A DNA stretch of 64,000 nt from Phaeodactylum tricornutum CCAP 1055/1. Lineage: Eukaryota > Bacillariophyta > Bacillariophyceae > Surirellales > Neidiaceae. A model generated the notes under the pieces. The model was not told the DNA's origin, ran no database searches, and saw nothing but the letters and a program-made list of their open reading frames with translations. Positions 12,210 to 24,890 of this stretch are shown piece by piece. Positions within the stretch are counted from its first letter, which is position 1. Every line of letters begins with the position of its first letter. The DNA is taken from NCBI RefSeq assembly GCF_000150955.2, contig NW_002238035.1, positions 1-64,000 on the forward strand, read 5' to 3'. Position numbers and translations under genes: made by a program.

Positions 12210-12690
12210 TTTGAGTCTTTAAAATACAAACTGGACCAAGATAGTCAAGGCGCTCCTCCATATACAGTCAGGATCCAAGGAGTTGCATCCCGTACGTACT
12301 CTATCCCTCTAAGCGTCTCTATACAGTCGATTTTAGAGCTAAAACAACGTCATATCATACTTGGTGTTGTGCTGACCTGTCAACGGGGTACCTACGCCAG
12401 TAGACCTTCATTGTAGCTAGGTTATCATTCCAGTTCAATCACACAGAATCAATGCACGTCCATTTTGCGGTATAGACCACCAAAGAGGTCAAGAGAGTCA
12501 TAGAGGAAATCCTCGTATGTAGGAGCATTTGCAGTCAAAAGGGTCGCCAACGCTGAGCAAAGAACAATACCTCTGTCACTCCTACCCGAAAAAGTAGATG
12601 CTCGCGCGAGCCTCGCTGAGAAAATTCATAAAAAAGTAGAACGGTACGCATGCTTGGTGTACATAAATGTGAAACAATGGAATTATGTGA
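12210..12690. other. Intergenic, nothing recognised
   Basis: Shared upstream or downstream space between the kinase gene's 5' end and the membrane protein's 3' end. No open frame of note on either strand. Confidence 0.5.
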
Positions 12691-12691
12691 A

Positions 12692-14839
12692 CTAGCCCAT
12701 TTTGCCGTTACTGCTTTGAGGCCGACTTCGCCTCCGCAGTTTGACACGAAGAGATCGCCAGTAGCGCCTCAGGTAGAACAACAAGATTGCACGATACCTT
12801 GAAACATGAGGGCCTGCCGTCACCATCCCGCAACCAATAATTACACTAACAGGCGTGTATGCAAGCATCACCAGTGCCAAATGTCGACCATAGAGGTAGC
12901 CAATGGACATGTAGAAACCGTAAATGTCGCCGAAAAAGCCGACTATCGCATAGTACAAGAGAATACAAACCGATAAAGGCGCTCCGATCCACCCACCCAG
13001 CTGAAGTACAGGATGGTCCAGCGCGAGGCCCATACCTAGTCCAATAGTCCCCATTACCGGAAATTCTCGATTCACAATAGCTAAAACCAATTGCACCACA
13101 ATGACGCTATACATTCCCCATAGCAACATCTCTCGGACGGCAAGGCTGAGTGATGCCGTGCACAAGCATATGAATGTAAAAACAAGCAATACTGGACTCA
13201 GCATGTCTAGCCAAGTTTCGTCTAGCCAAGTTTCTTCCAGCCAAAGTCGGACTGCAAAGATAGACAACGCCAAGCAACCTGCTCCCGACTTTGTCTTGAT
13301 GAATAGTAGGAGCACCAGCGCCAAAAGAAACAGAGATATTACGGCAGCAAGGTACCCAATGCCGCTAGTCCAGCAGAAGCCTCTGCTATCTTCGATCATC
13401 AAGGGTTGATGAAAATCGTCAAAGAGAGTTGAATTTGCAATTATAGTATGGACCATCGATTGCGGGTTCAGCTGTATGATTTGCAAAACCTCTTGATAGA
13501 ATGTCCCGTTCTCAAAATTTTCATACTTGAGCAGCCGAATCCAGTATTTTCCATCGTGAGCTTTGCCAGTGGACGATCCAATCCCACTCCATTTGTCACT
13601 GGTTAGAAGAGTTGTGTTTCGAAATCCCTGACTTTTATCTTCATCTGATGTCACACATGCAACTGCTTGCTTTTTGTATTCATATCTTTCCTCGTCGTCG
13701 TGTCCAGCAAACTCCGTATAGAGGAAACAGAATGAACTGGATCTTTCACCAGGCTCTTCCGAAACGCTAACAAAGCTATGGAGTGTGCTGAATTGACCGT
13801 ACACGGTAACTTTTCCATCTGTGTTGGCCGCAATCAGCGTTTCAAAGTCAGAATATATACAAAATTCACTATCATCGTCTTCTTTTTGGGCCGTTCTACC
13901 GAGAAAGTAAGTAGTTCCGTCACTCATATGAATGTATGATGGGCCAGCACATTCTGTAAGTCTCTGGCTTGCCCATTCCTGTAACTCTTGCGGGATATTT
14001 TCCATCCAGTCGGTCTCAAATCCCACTGTGTCAAATTCCACTGTATCATTCGACTGTGAGGTGATGCTCTCCGAGTATATGTAAGATCCTTCGGAGCTGT
14101 ACAAAAATATTAAAAGTGATAGTGCAGTCAGGCAAGCCGTCACTGCGAGTGCCGTCAGTAGGTACAACAGGCTGACCAAAATGGGGACGGTCGGTTGTCG
14201 CGCCGGGTCCCGAAGTAGATATGAGTCTATCTTTTGGGCCACTCGAGCGTGCACCAGGTCCAGTTCGTTGCAGCCCCAGCCCGAATTTGGCGACGGTGCC
14301 GTTCTTGTCCTACTCGGATTCTCGATTGCAACTGGCAGTCCATGAGGCTCTTCTTGTTGAGCTTTTTGCGCAAGCAATTCCATGTCCTTCTTGAGACGTA
14401 CTGTGAACCAGTACAGAACAACAGCATTCAGGCAAGCTATGAGGGCCGCCATCCCGTGTTTGATCATTTTGAGCGCTGTGAACAGCACACGCCAGAGATC
14501 CCTTCCCTCGTCGGAACTAAAGTCGTCGGTCAAGTTTCCCATGAAACTCGACGCAAAGTATTGTGGATTGTATAGGGTGATTAAAGCGAGAAGGATTGTG
14601 TTAACGAGGAACAGACCCAGCGGAAACCTGGCAAAGATCCACCAGAATCTCCATCCGGCAACGGGCGCCGGAGCTTCTTCGATATCGTTCTCCTCCTCTT
14701 CCGCATCGTTTTCGACTGGTGTGTTCATGATTTCCAAGGTTTCCATCCGGCGTTCTTCTGCCTCGGAAGAAATTCCCGTGGCGCGTCTGTTGTGGCGGTC
14801 GGCAGCAGTTGACTCCGGTCCCGTAGTAAACGCGTTCAT
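12692..14839 (-). CDS. Multi-pass membrane protein with large extracytoplasmic loop
   Basis: About 715 residues from the Met at 14839 (MNAFTTGPES). An earlier in-frame Met at 14908 would add 23 unremarkable residues. The N terminus is acidic and cytosolic in character. Three hydrophobic segments follow, near residues 65-90, 125-145 and 220-245. A polar domain of some 230 residues with several Cys and N-x-S/T sites then precedes another series of four to six membrane spans near the C terminus. The C-terminal tail is Arg-rich. I recognise no family; it may be a diatom-specific receptor or transporter-like protein. No intron is needed. Confidence 0.7.
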   Translation of the reverse strand: MNAFTTGPESTAADRHNRRATGISSEAEERRMETLEIMNTPVENDAEEEENDIEEAPAPVAGWRFWWIFARFPLGLFLVNTILLALITLYNPQYFASSFMGNLTDDFSSDEGRDLWRVLFTALKMIKHGMAALIACLNAVVLYWFTVRLKKDMELLAQKAQQEEPHGLPVAIENPSRTRTAPSPNSGWGCNELDLVHARVAQKIDSYLLRDPARQPTVPILVSLLYLLTALAVTACLTALSLLIFLYSSEGSYIYSESITSQSNDTVEFDTVGFETDWMENIPQELQEWASQRLTECAGPSYIHMSDGTTYFLGRTAQKEDDDSEFCIYSDFETLIAANTDGKVTVYGQFSTLHSFVSVSEEPGERSSSFCFLYTEFAGHDDEERYEYKKQAVACVTSDEDKSQGFRNTTLLTSDKWSGIGSSTGKAHDGKYWIRLLKYENFENGTFYQEVLQIIQLNPQSMVHTIIANSTLFDDFHQPLMIEDSRGFCWTSGIGYLAAVISLFLLALVLLLFIKTKSGAGCLALSIFAVRLWLEETWLDETWLDMLSPVLLVFTFICLCTASLSLAVREMLLWGMYSVIVVQLVLAIVNREFPVMGTIGLGMGLALDHPVLQLGGWIGAPLSVCILLYYAIVGFFGDIYGFYMSIGYLYGRHLALVMLAYTPVSVIIGCGMVTAGPHVSRYRAILLFYLRRYWRSLRVKLRRRSRPQSSNGKMG

Positions 14840-15317
14840 CCTTTTCGTGTCGACGACGGGTGCGTGTATGCGATACGTGTATTTGATACGTAAATGCGAT
14901 ACGTGCATGTATGTTCCTTCCGTCCGTCGATAGATCCCGACAACTCACAGTCGAAAGTGTTCTGCCTGGAAACGGAGCTATTACAGATTGCGTAGCAAGC
15001 GCTTCTCTGTTGGAAGGATAGAAACGTAACCACCAAGAGTGTTTCGTAGGGGACAAATGGAGGATCTTTGGTGAAATGCTGAAAGCTTCAAAGCCGAAAA
15101 CGGACTCGGAAGTGAACGATCGTCGATGACAGATGCTGACAGCTACCGTGACGAACGCGAGATTGTTGACAGAATCCTGCACGAACGAGGGTACCGCAAA
15201 TAGACACGTTGCAAAAGATACCTCTTTGGGGAAAGAAAGATCCACTTGCCAATTATAACACATTTTGACAGAAAGAAGAGCGGCAAGAGTTCGATGGAAT
15301 CACAGGTCTCTCTTCTC
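14840..15317. other. Promoter-side intergenic region
   Basis: About 480 bp between the start of the membrane protein gene and the 5' LTR of element 2. Small open frames here look like shadows. Nothing recognised. Confidence 0.5.
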
Positions 15318-15468
15318 TGAGCAAATCCAGTGGTAGTGGATCTGGTGATGTGATATAGGTAGTATGTCACAACCCCTATAATTTAACCTTGTGTTGCGTA
15401 TCATCACGTCCTGTATGGAATGTACTGTAAATATGGACCTACGTATCCACTACGGTGAGATTAACAGA
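15318..15468 (+). repeat. 5' LTR of element 2
   Basis: Starts TGAGCAAATCC and ends GATTAACAGA, immediately before the putative primer-binding site GTTTATCAGA. Its first about 112 bp recur at 21950-22061. Confidence 0.85.
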
Positions 15469-16171
15469 GTTTATCAGACCCAATGCATACACGGATGTGT
15501 AGGTGATGTTTCTTGCCTTCGTGGGGAGAAACGGGTGAGAAAGTGGCTTGTTTGATACAGCTTTCATGGGTCTTCCCCATGGTCGCGGAACCGTACGGAT
15601 CGAAACGATCGCACGGGTATTGAGCCGCTGTGGTCGGAATGGCCGGAACTAGCCTTAAATGGCAAGAATTTGCCGTTGTATACGGTGTGAAAGTAGACTG
15701 TTGTTTAGGTTATATACACACCCAACTGAGTGTGTCTTACAACAGACGGCCATTGTGTATGGTTAGGTCATAAGTTATGACTGGTAATTTCGATATTTGT
15801 CGTTGGGTATGACACCGAAACCATAACCAATTTATTGGTGAGCTATGCTGGATAGCGTATAATACTAAGGCCGCTGTCCATAAGCGTGCTAGAAAAGTTA
15901 TGTCATTGTGTATGACTCCCTTTTATTTAGCCAAACTATTGGTGAGTTACATTGGATGATGTAGAAAACTAGCCAGCTCCACTGGTGGGCCACTGGATTT
16001 GCTCAAACACGGATATGTGTGGCACTTATGGCCTGGAACGGAAGGTAGCCAAGCCTGGAGGCTTGTGTTGGCTCCTGCGGTCCGTGCGGCTTTTCCGATG
16101 GCGTTTACTGCTTTTGAATTGCGTTACGTTGTTTCGTTGTTCTTTCCTTTGTTGAAATTGTTGTTGATATC

Positions 16172-17476
16172 ATGGCTGCTGACGGTGCTAATGCGTTTCG
16201 TGGTGCGCTCGGGCGGATCGGATGGTCTGTTCCTGCGGCAAACGCGTTTACGAACGAAGGTTTTGATGCGATGGACTCCCTTGGCTTGGTTACTTGTGAC
16301 CGTCTCAAGGATATCTGCAAGATCATTCGTCGCGGTACCGATGGTGTGGCCGCAGTGCCAGCTGCTGGTGGAAACGCTGCGGTGGCGGCGGCGCCTGGCA
16401 TCCCTGGGATAGCGATCCCCATGATGTGGGAGTACAAGCTAAGCGGAATGCATCTCTGGGTGTCTGAGCGTCTCCAACAGGGGACTCCGGTTGTTGCGGC
16501 GGACTTTACTGCGGCTATCGGAAACCTGTACACCAGGAAGGTGCGTGAACTAGAAGAAGCGAAGGATGAGGAGGATGTCCAAGTCAAGCCTCCGGCTCCG
16601 TTCTCGAAGCAAACGAAGTGGATTCCGTTCTTCAAGTTGTTGGTCAACTATTTGAGCTCCGTGACGGGTGTTAACAAAGTGCCGTTGGATTATGTTGTCC
16701 GGAAAGATGACGACGTCGCTGCACCGGATACCGAGTTTGAGATGGAGCACGAGAAGTTGGTCTTGTTGACTCCCCATACGGGGACGGCGTTCGACAAAGA
16801 CAACGGAAAAGTTTGGATCCAGGTGAAGCAGTTGACTGTGAACGGTCCGGCCTGGACCTACGTCGCTCCTTTCGAGAAGAAACGCGACGGTCGTGGAGCG
16901 GTCTAGGCTTTGAATTGTCACTATGAAGGTGATGCGGTGATGTCCAAGTCAAAGGCGGCTGCGTTCGATGTGCTCGAGCACACCACCTACACTGGCGAGC
17001 GTCGTCACTTCGGGATGGAAAAGTACACAAATGCTTTGTCAACGGCGTTCCAGACTCTTGACGAGTATGGCGAGACATTGACGGAGTCCAGGAAGGTGGA
17101 TGTCTTCTTGCGCAATAACCATTGCACAGATCCTTAGATGCTCTCGGGAATTGCGGTAATTCAAGGCGACGCGGACCGCATGTCTAATTTTGCAAAGGCG
17201 GCCGATTATTTGGCCTTGTTTACTAACACTGATACCTCTCAGAAGACAGGTCGGTCAATTTCAAGCGCTCAGCGGACTAGTAACAACAAGAAGAAGCCGG
17301 CCATTCGAGCTGGCAATTATACTCCAAATGAATGGCATCAACTTTCAGATAAGGAAAAAGACAAAGTCCGAGCCAAGCGAGCGGCCGCGAAGCCTCTCGC
17401 AACAAGAACAAGCGCTCAGCTGCGGCAATCACTCGTTCGAGTGAGAAACCTGACAAGGGGAGTGCGGATGGTGTAA
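16172..17476 (+). other. Gag-like region of element 2
   Basis: Ala-rich N terminus followed by helical segments, with a basic tail holding TPNEWHQLS, comparable to TPGEWKSLS in element 1. Fossil, broken about twice internally. Confidence 0.65.
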
Positions 17477-17577
17477 CCAATGCAGGTGATCAGTTTGCTC
17501 TCTCGAACAAGAAGAAGAAAAGAAAGACAGTTGGTTTTGAAGGCGAAACGAGCGATTGACTCGTTGGGGTTGACGAG

Positions 17578-20500
17578 ATGTTGTCAGCCACCCTAGTTCG
17601 AGGCCTCATGAAGCTTTCAATTGCTGGATTGCGGTCTAGTAAGAGATGGACCAAAGTTTGTGGCGACCGTGGCATTGGTCGAATGATTTCGGGATCTAGA
17701 AGTTCAAGATTTGAAGGTCAAGTAGATCTTGACTCCCATGCAGATACATGTATTATGGGAAAGGTGTTCCACATATACAGTGCAACCGGGCAGAAATGCA
17801 CGGTTATGCCGTATTCGGATAAGTACAAACCAAGAGTTGTTGAGGTTGCAGATGGATGTACTGCATTTGATGACCCGGTCACCGGTGAGACGTTCATTTT
17901 GGATGTGTTCCAGGCATTGGACATGACGGGTGACTTGCAGGACCCTTCATTGTTGTGCCCGAACCAATTGCGTGCGAATGGTTTAATTGTGGACAATGTT
18001 CCCAAACATTTGTGTCACAACCGCGAATCAACTCACTCTATTTATATTCCTGAGATGAAATTGCGTATTTCTTTGGAATTGCAGGGAGTTATGTCAGGGT
18101 TCCAGGCACGGTTGCCTACCCAGACGGAGATTGAGACTTGCGTTCATGTCAAACTCACTGCACAGGAAGCGTGGGATCCTAGTTCTGACGAGCTAGAACA
18201 ACAAGAGCGTTTGAAGGAGACTCGGTTGTCTAACGTAGCTGGCACCGTGTCTACGTTATTTTCGGGTCGAAAATCAGAGATCTCAGCAGTCTTATCGTCC
18301 GTCAGCTCTATGCTTGTGGATGATGACTTTGTTTGTGGAATGGAACAGTCTGTTCGGATCACATTGGCTGTGGCTAGTAGTACTGTGTGTACCAAGTCGC
18401 GGCACTCAACGATGGAACCGATGGAACTATCTTGTCGTTGGGGCATCGGCCTCTCGACGGCACAGAAAACTTTGAAAGTGACAACCCAGAAAGGTTTGCG
18501 GACTGCTGTTCATCCGTTGCATTGCCGGTATCGCACGCAACAGCAGCAGCTTCGTTACAATCGTCTGAACTCCAAATTTTACTCTGACACCATGTTTTCT
18601 TCATCGGTTTCTCTGCGAGGCAATACTTGTGGGCAAATCTTTGTGAATGATTTGAACTATAGTAAGTTTATACCAATGAAGAGCAAGGGTGACGCTGGAA
18701 TGGCGTTGGAAGAACTCTTTCAGGACGTCGGGGTGCCAACGCATATGCACACCGACGGAGCAAAAGAGCTCACCACTGGGCACTGGCGGAAAGTTTGCCA
18801 GAGCTACGGTCCGGTGAAGCAGACCATGTCTGAACCACTGACCCCGTGGCAAAACCGGGCGGAATCGGAGATCCGGGAACTCAAGAAACAAGTGCTTTGT
18901 ATTATGTCCCATGAGGGTATTCCGCAAAGATTTTGGGATTATGTTGCCGAGTACGTTTCGGAGATTCGGTCTCGGACTGCTCACCCATTGTACAATCTCA
19001 AAGGTAGGACACCCATTGAGCATGTCACCGGGGAGACCCCGGATATCATGGAGTGGCTGGAGTACAGGATGTACCAGCCTGTGTGGTACTTGGACCCTGG
19101 GGACTTCCCAGAGGAGAAGAAATTGCTTGGCCGGTGGTTGGGTCCTGCACACAGAGTCGGACAGGCGTTCTGTTGCTGGATCGTTCCCAAGTCGGGACGA
19201 GTGATTGCACGGTCTACGGTGCAGCCAGTTTCAGAAGACGAGCGTGGATTGGACAGTTTCAAGACTAGGTTGAAGGATTTTGACAAGTCAGTCCAGGACT
19301 TCCTCAACAGGGGCGACACACATGTACCGGATGGTGGCATTAGCTGGAAAGCTGACCGTGTGTACGCTGCAATCGATGAAGATATCGACCCCGTAGAACA
19401 GGAGTCCACCATGCCAGAGGCTGATGAATACACAGAAGAATCCTTTGATAAGTATCTCTCGGCAGAAGTAGTGTTAGCATTGGGGGACGGAAAGCAGCGG
19501 GCCAAAGTTACCGGTCGAAAGCGGGATACGGATGGAAACCCCGTTGGCGTTGCAAATTCTAACCCAATTTTGGATACCCGTGTTTACACAGTCGAGTTCC
19601 CGGATGGGACCGAAAAGGAGTATTCCGCTAACATTATTGCAGAGTCCCTGTACTCTGAAGTTGATCAAGATGGACGGCAGTTCCAATTGATTGACGAGAT
19701 CATTGACCATTCTTCCGACGCGTCTGCAGTCTCTCGGGACAACATGTATGTGGACAAAGATGGTTCCAATCGGCATTTGCGTCGGACGACCAAAGGTTGG
19801 AAGCTTTTGATTCAATGGAAAGACGGGACGTCCACGTGGGAGCGCCTTGCCAACCTTAAGGAATCAAACCCTGTGCAAGTTGCTGAATATGCAGTTGCTA
19901 ACAAGCTTGCAGAGGAACCGGCGTTTATCTGGTGGATCAAAGACGTTCTACGACGTCGCGATCGGATTATTTCTAAGGTAAAAGCTCGGTACTGGAAACG
20001 CACTCACAAATTTGGTATTCGTGTTCCCAAGTCTGTAAAGGAAGCTTTGGAGATTGACGCGGAAATGGGGACCGATTTCTGGAAACGTGCAATCGAGAAA
20101 GAGATGGCAAACGTTATGCCAGCATTCAAGTTCCTCAAAGGGGACGAAAATCTCCCGGTTGGTTGCCAGAAAATTGATTGTCATATTATATTTGATCTGA
20201 AACTCGATTTGACTCGCAAGGCACGGTATGTGGCTGGGGGACACATGACGGAAGCACGGGCGGCGTTGACTTATTTGTCGGTAGTGTCTAGAGAAAGTGT
20301 ACGGATTGCATTTATGGCGGCAGCGTTAAACGGGTTGGACATTTTGGCGGCGGATGCGCAGAATGCTTATCTAAACGCGGATTGTCGGGAAAGTGTGTAT
20401 ACCATTGCGGGTCCGGAGTTTGGTGCAGCTAGACAGGGGCTTCGAGTGTTAATTGTTTGAGCACTATATGGTTTAATGAGTTCCGGCGCGGCGTGGCATG

Positions 20501-21714
20501 CGCACTTAGCGCAAACAATGTCTGATTTGAAGTTTCGACCCTGCGTGGCGGATCCTGATGTTTGGTTGCAACCCGCTGTCAAAGGTAATGGGGACAAATA
20601 CTATGAATATGTACTCATTTATGTTGATGACATTTTGGCAGTTTCAGAGAAGCCGGCTCGGATTATGGGAACGTTATCAGGTCTCTATAAGTTTAAAGAA
20701 GATCCAAAGACCCGGAAGAAGTATGGTCCTCCCAATCGTTATTTAGGTGCTAACGTTGGAAAGTATAAATTGCCAGGAGCTACCAAAGAGCATTGGTATA
20801 TGAGTTCGGACAACTACGTGAAAGCTGCGGTAACTAATGTTGAAAATGAGCTTTTCAAAGTTGGGCAGAGGTCTACCACGCGGTCGGGACACACCGTTAT
20901 GTCGCAATTGTACTGTCCGGAATTGGATGTGTTGCCTGTGTTGGGAGCGGACAAAGCTAACTATTACCAGAACCTAATTGGATAGCAATGGGCAGTTGAA
21001 TTGGGGCGGATCAATATCTTTGTGCAAGTTTTGATGTTGTCGCAATATCTCGCTCAGCCCAGGGAGGGACATTTGGATCAAGTGTTCCACATATTTGGAT
21101 ATCTAAAGGTGCATGGACAATCTAAAGTTGTTTTCGACAATACGTTTATTTTGTGGAAAGACAAGTTTACTCAGTGTGATTGGCAGGATTTCTATCCCAA
21201 TGCAAAGGAACCGATTCCAGGTAATATGCCGGAGCCTTGTGGAAAGGAAGTTCAGTTGAATGCTTTTGTTGATGCTGATCATGCGGGCAATCAGGTGACG
21301 CGTTGTTTGAGAACGGGTGTTTTGATATTTGTGAACAAGGCACCGGTGATATGGTTTTCGAAACGACAGAACACTGTCAAAACGTCTACATTTGGTTCGG
21401 AATTTGTTGCGATGAAGATTGCAACGGAGCTGTTGATTGGTTTGCGGTACAAACTTCAAATGATGGGTTTGCCTCTGGATGGACCGGCGAACATTTTCGG
21501 GGACAATCAATTGGTAGTTACCAATGCGTCGCAATTGGAGTTGGTTTTGAAAAAGAAACATGTTAGCCTTTGCTATCATTGGGTGAGAGAAGCGTGTGCA
21601 GCCGACATCATTTGGATTGCTCATGAGAGTACCAAAACAAACTTAGCGGATTTGCTAACAAAGAATTTGGATGGTCATCGGATTCAAGAACTAGTTTTGA
21701 GGATCTTGTATTGA
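17578..21714 (+). other. Pol region of element 2
   Basis: Same domain order as element 1: a protease core DSHADTC, an integrase segment TPWQNRAESEI, a chromo-like WKLLIQWKDGTSTW, an RT box YVDDIL and an RNase H GDNQLV. Protein similarity to element 1 runs along the whole length. About two breaks lie in it. Confidence 0.85.
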
Positions 21715-21949
21715 CTTTATTTGGGTCCCTTGCTTTGGAAGAAGCATTGTACCTCCCACCGTGCGGAATTGCATTACAAGAGTGGGTTTCTGTGAGCATT
21801 GTTACAACGTGGATATGATTTTTTATATTTGTTTTTAAAGACGGTTGTTGATTTGGTTGTTGATCATGGATTTGGTCGTGATCCCAGGAGCTGGACGGAT
21901 TGTTTGGTCACCTTATCATTCTGAGTTACAAATAATAATGTGAGGGGAC

Positions 21950-22061
21950 TGAGCAAATCCAGTGGTAGTGGATCTGGTGATGTGACATAGGTAGTATGTC
22001 ACAACCCCTATAATTTAACCTTGTGTTGTGTATCATCACGTCCTGTATGGAATGTACTGTA
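21950..22061 (+). repeat. Shortened 3' LTR of element 2
   Basis: Matches the first about 112 bp of the 5' LTR with about two differences, then switches to unrelated sequence after TGTACTGTA. The lost end is not found at the far side of the island near 28.9 kb. Confidence 0.8.
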
Positions 22062-22217
22062 TCAAGGTCATAGGAGTCTTTGGCATATTTCTGGAGTCCA
22101 TTGGAGTCCCTCCCCTCAGCGCAAGCTTGCATACCCTGTAACAGCAATAATGGTAGTTTGTAAAACAATCTTCAACTTCAACTTCACAAAATCACTTAAG
22201 ATTCCGATTCCAAATTA

Positions 22218-22334
22218 ACTTCTCAACGTTCCATGAGAAAAGAATTAAGGACTTCTCAACGTTCCGTGAGAAAAAGAATTAGGAGTTCTTCCGTGATAGG
22301 TCACGTCTTGTTCTTCCAGGATAGGTCACCTCTC
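22218..22334. repeat. Two sets of tandem repeats, 33 bp and 25 bp, with palindromic core
   Basis: A 33-bp unit (22218-22250 and 22251-22283) contains TTCTCA, 8 bp, TGAGAA, a perfect 6-bp inverted pair, at 22220-22239 and 22253-22272. A related 25-bp unit with TTCTTCC and GATAGGTCAC follows twice (about 22285-22309 and 22310-22334). The arrays sit directly upstream of the recombinase gene. They resemble recombinase binding cores or iterons; this role is inferred. Confidence 0.8.
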
Positions 22335-22361
22335 TCAAACAACCGCTGGTGAATCATCAGC

Positions 22362-24890
22362 ATGCCACCAACCTCTCATGCGATATCCGGAGGCGGAGCA
22401 AAGTTGCTCCACCACCTCCTCACTCACCCACATGACGAGATCAGACGGATAACATCTTCTCGATCAGAGCGGGTAACATCTTCCACCATGTCAAAGACTA
22501 TCTTTAATGGTGATTCTAATGACAATGAATCCGTTTTCTATGCCAATGCCCGTGATGACCTCAATGCGTCAGCTGCGAATAAAGAAAGACAAGCCCTCAA
22601 GCATTTCAATCATTTCCTCAAGACCTACTGTGTTCAAATTGGAATCCAAATCATTGAAGCTGCAACCATACCATACCATGGCATCCCTTGCAAGGCATCC
22701 AAGAAGGCAGTGTTTGAATTCTGGGATTTGATGACTGGTGCCTTTGTAACCTACATGGGAAATCATGCAAAAATTGGATGTGATCCTGAAGCCGAACGTA
22801 TCAAACGCGGCACGGCAGCCCAGTACTGTTTGTCTGTCAGAGGCTACTTCAACAACAAGTTCCGTAATGAGGATCCCATTCCCATTCTCCACAATGACAA
22901 GCAGTGGAGTAAGCTGATGACCAAGCTACGCGGGAAGTATTGCGAGGCTAATCAAGCGTCAGGAAAATCAGCCGTCGAAGGTAACAAGTCAAGCACACGC
23001 AAAGATCGTGAATGGTTGGCAACAGGTTGTATTTGGGACGGCACTGCGGAAACTTCGGAATTTTGGCACCTGCTCAACACCACATACCATTGCAGTGGTA
23101 GAGGATCAGAGGTTTCATTGATCAAGCCTAAGGATATAAGAGCTGTGGAAGTTAACAAATGTATTCACCAGTATCACATCCTTCAAGCTGAAGTCCAAAG
23201 ACAGAAGGACCAACCGCTCCAGAACATCGTGATATATCCACATTGCGATGGCATACTCGAAGACTATTATTTCAGTCTCATCTACTTGCTTGTAATGACC
23301 GGATGCAACAAACGGTTTGTATTACCAACATTTGCCGTTGCTGCATTGAAGACCAAGTCAGGAAAATCCAACAGCCAGGTCTCTTCTCTTTGGTCAGGTC
23401 TCTTCAATGACATTAGAAACAAGTTTGAATTGTTGAACACCTGAGTCAATGGCCCTCTATCCTCCCATTGCAACAGAGGAGGCTCCAATCAAGTGGTGGT
23501 GGAAACCCCAGGTCTGTCGCTAGCAGCCGTATTTCGTACAGGTTGGGCAAACCGCCGCTGTGATACCCTCTGGGAATACATCTCAGATTCATTTGTTTTA
23601 TCCAAGCAGGCTGGAAAAGCCTTGTCCAAATGGACACATCGGATTGGAGATACAATATACGGCGGTCAACCCCCAGCCTTTGATGATATTGGTGGCTATC
23701 ATGGAGACCCATCCCCTCCTTCCTTCTTGCAAGACAGTGACGCTGGTAAAGCCGTTGCAACCGCTTTAGTTGATGGAAACCGCAGCAAACTTCAACAATT
23801 CTCGGACGTTCTCTTTGAAGATGACACAGACAGACGCTGGCATCCTCGTGTCCGGGAACTGCTTGTGATGACGTTGTTGCTACGTTACGACCAATTCTTG
23901 GCTGTGCTAAGAAGACACCCGGATGCATACATCTCAGATTCATTCAAGTCTTACCCGCGATTCGATCTTGATAAGTCCTGCAACTACACAACAATCCGAA
24001 ATCATCTTTTCGTGTGCCGAGTTGAGCGGGCATTAGAAAAAGCAGGTGTGGACAAGTCTATATTTAACGACTGGTGTAAGTGTGCCCGCAGTGCTTTCAT
24101 TGAACGCAACCTCATTGCAATTCCGGATCTCTCGTTGTATGGTGGAACCAACAAAAGGATAATGTTAGACCCGCGCTTTTTCATTGACCACATGAACAGT
24201 ATTGCTTCGCTGGCCCAGTCAAATCACCACGTTGTCCAACAGCTACGTCGTCAACTGAACGACATGCAGGAACTCATGACTCATGGTTTGAACCTGAACC
24301 ATCGGCTCCACGTGGATCAATGTACCTTGTTGACTTCTGTTCGAAGAATGGAGACTCATCTCCTAGGCAACCGTCCGGAAACCGTATCGCCGTCACCTTC
24401 CTCTAACGTTACCCCGTTCACTGTCAGTATGAAAGGTTTCACCAACCAGAAGTCAATGTCTGATGTCTTTGTGTCCTTTTTCGATGAAGATTACCGCGCC
24501 GGTTTCGAATTGGATAAGAAGAGTGAAGCTTGGAAAGAGGATATGGATGCACCTGAGAAGAAACGTTACAAGAATTTGTTTACTAAGATCAAGCGTGCGA
24601 TCAAAATAGCCTTGATGCATGTAGACGAGTTTCCGTTGATCCCTGATGATCCATCAAAATACAAAGAAGTTCTCCGAAGAACAGCAACTGTAGCAGAAGA
24701 GCGTATCCGCAACAGTCTCGATTACGGAGACAAAAAGATCAGCATCTATACGCTGGTGAACCTTCCTGATATCAAAGACCGGGAGAAGACGTTGAAGCTT
24801 CCAGACGACACACCAGAGGAAATGCGTAAATTCTTTACTAAAAAATACTTAAAAATCATTACCGCCCTTTGTAGCGAAAATAGTCAGTGA
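22362..24890 (+). CDS. Tyrosine recombinase, Crypton-like, interrupted once
   Basis: A single reading frame over about 840 codons, interrupted once near its middle. The N-terminal part has a helical core-binding-like domain. The first catalytic Arg is probably in HCSGRGSEVSL, which matches the A-R-x-x-E box of tyrosine recombinases. Further on, HCNRGGSNQ fits the H-x-x-R box, and GWANRRCDTLWEYIS fits the final box with its nucleophilic Tyr. A C-terminal domain of some 200 residues follows (YRAGFELDKKSEAWKEDMD) and may bind DNA, as the GCR1_C-like domain does in Cryptons. The protein would cut and rejoin DNA through a 3'-phosphotyrosine and could integrate circles. An unrelated phage-type integrase origin is possible. 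Start at the first ATG (22362); a Met at 22491 is an alternative. Confidence 0.6.

Larger units (their letters stand above)
15318..22061 (+). mobile_element. Ty1/copia LTR retrotransposon (CoDi-like), element 2
   Basis: A second copia element, related to but clearly distinct from element 1. Its LTR is only about 151 bp and unrelated in sequence. It keeps the same internal plan: GTTTATCAGA directly after the 5' LTR, a leader of about 700 bp, gag, pol, and a purine run AGGGGAC before the 3' LTR. The reading frames carry about five breaks and the 3' LTR is shortened, so it is dead. Surviving LTR parts are about 98 percent identical. Confidence 0.9.

Noticed and set aside
22218-22334. CRISPR-like array
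   Set aside because: Only two copies of each unit without spacers, in a eukaryotic genome; plain tandem repeats.
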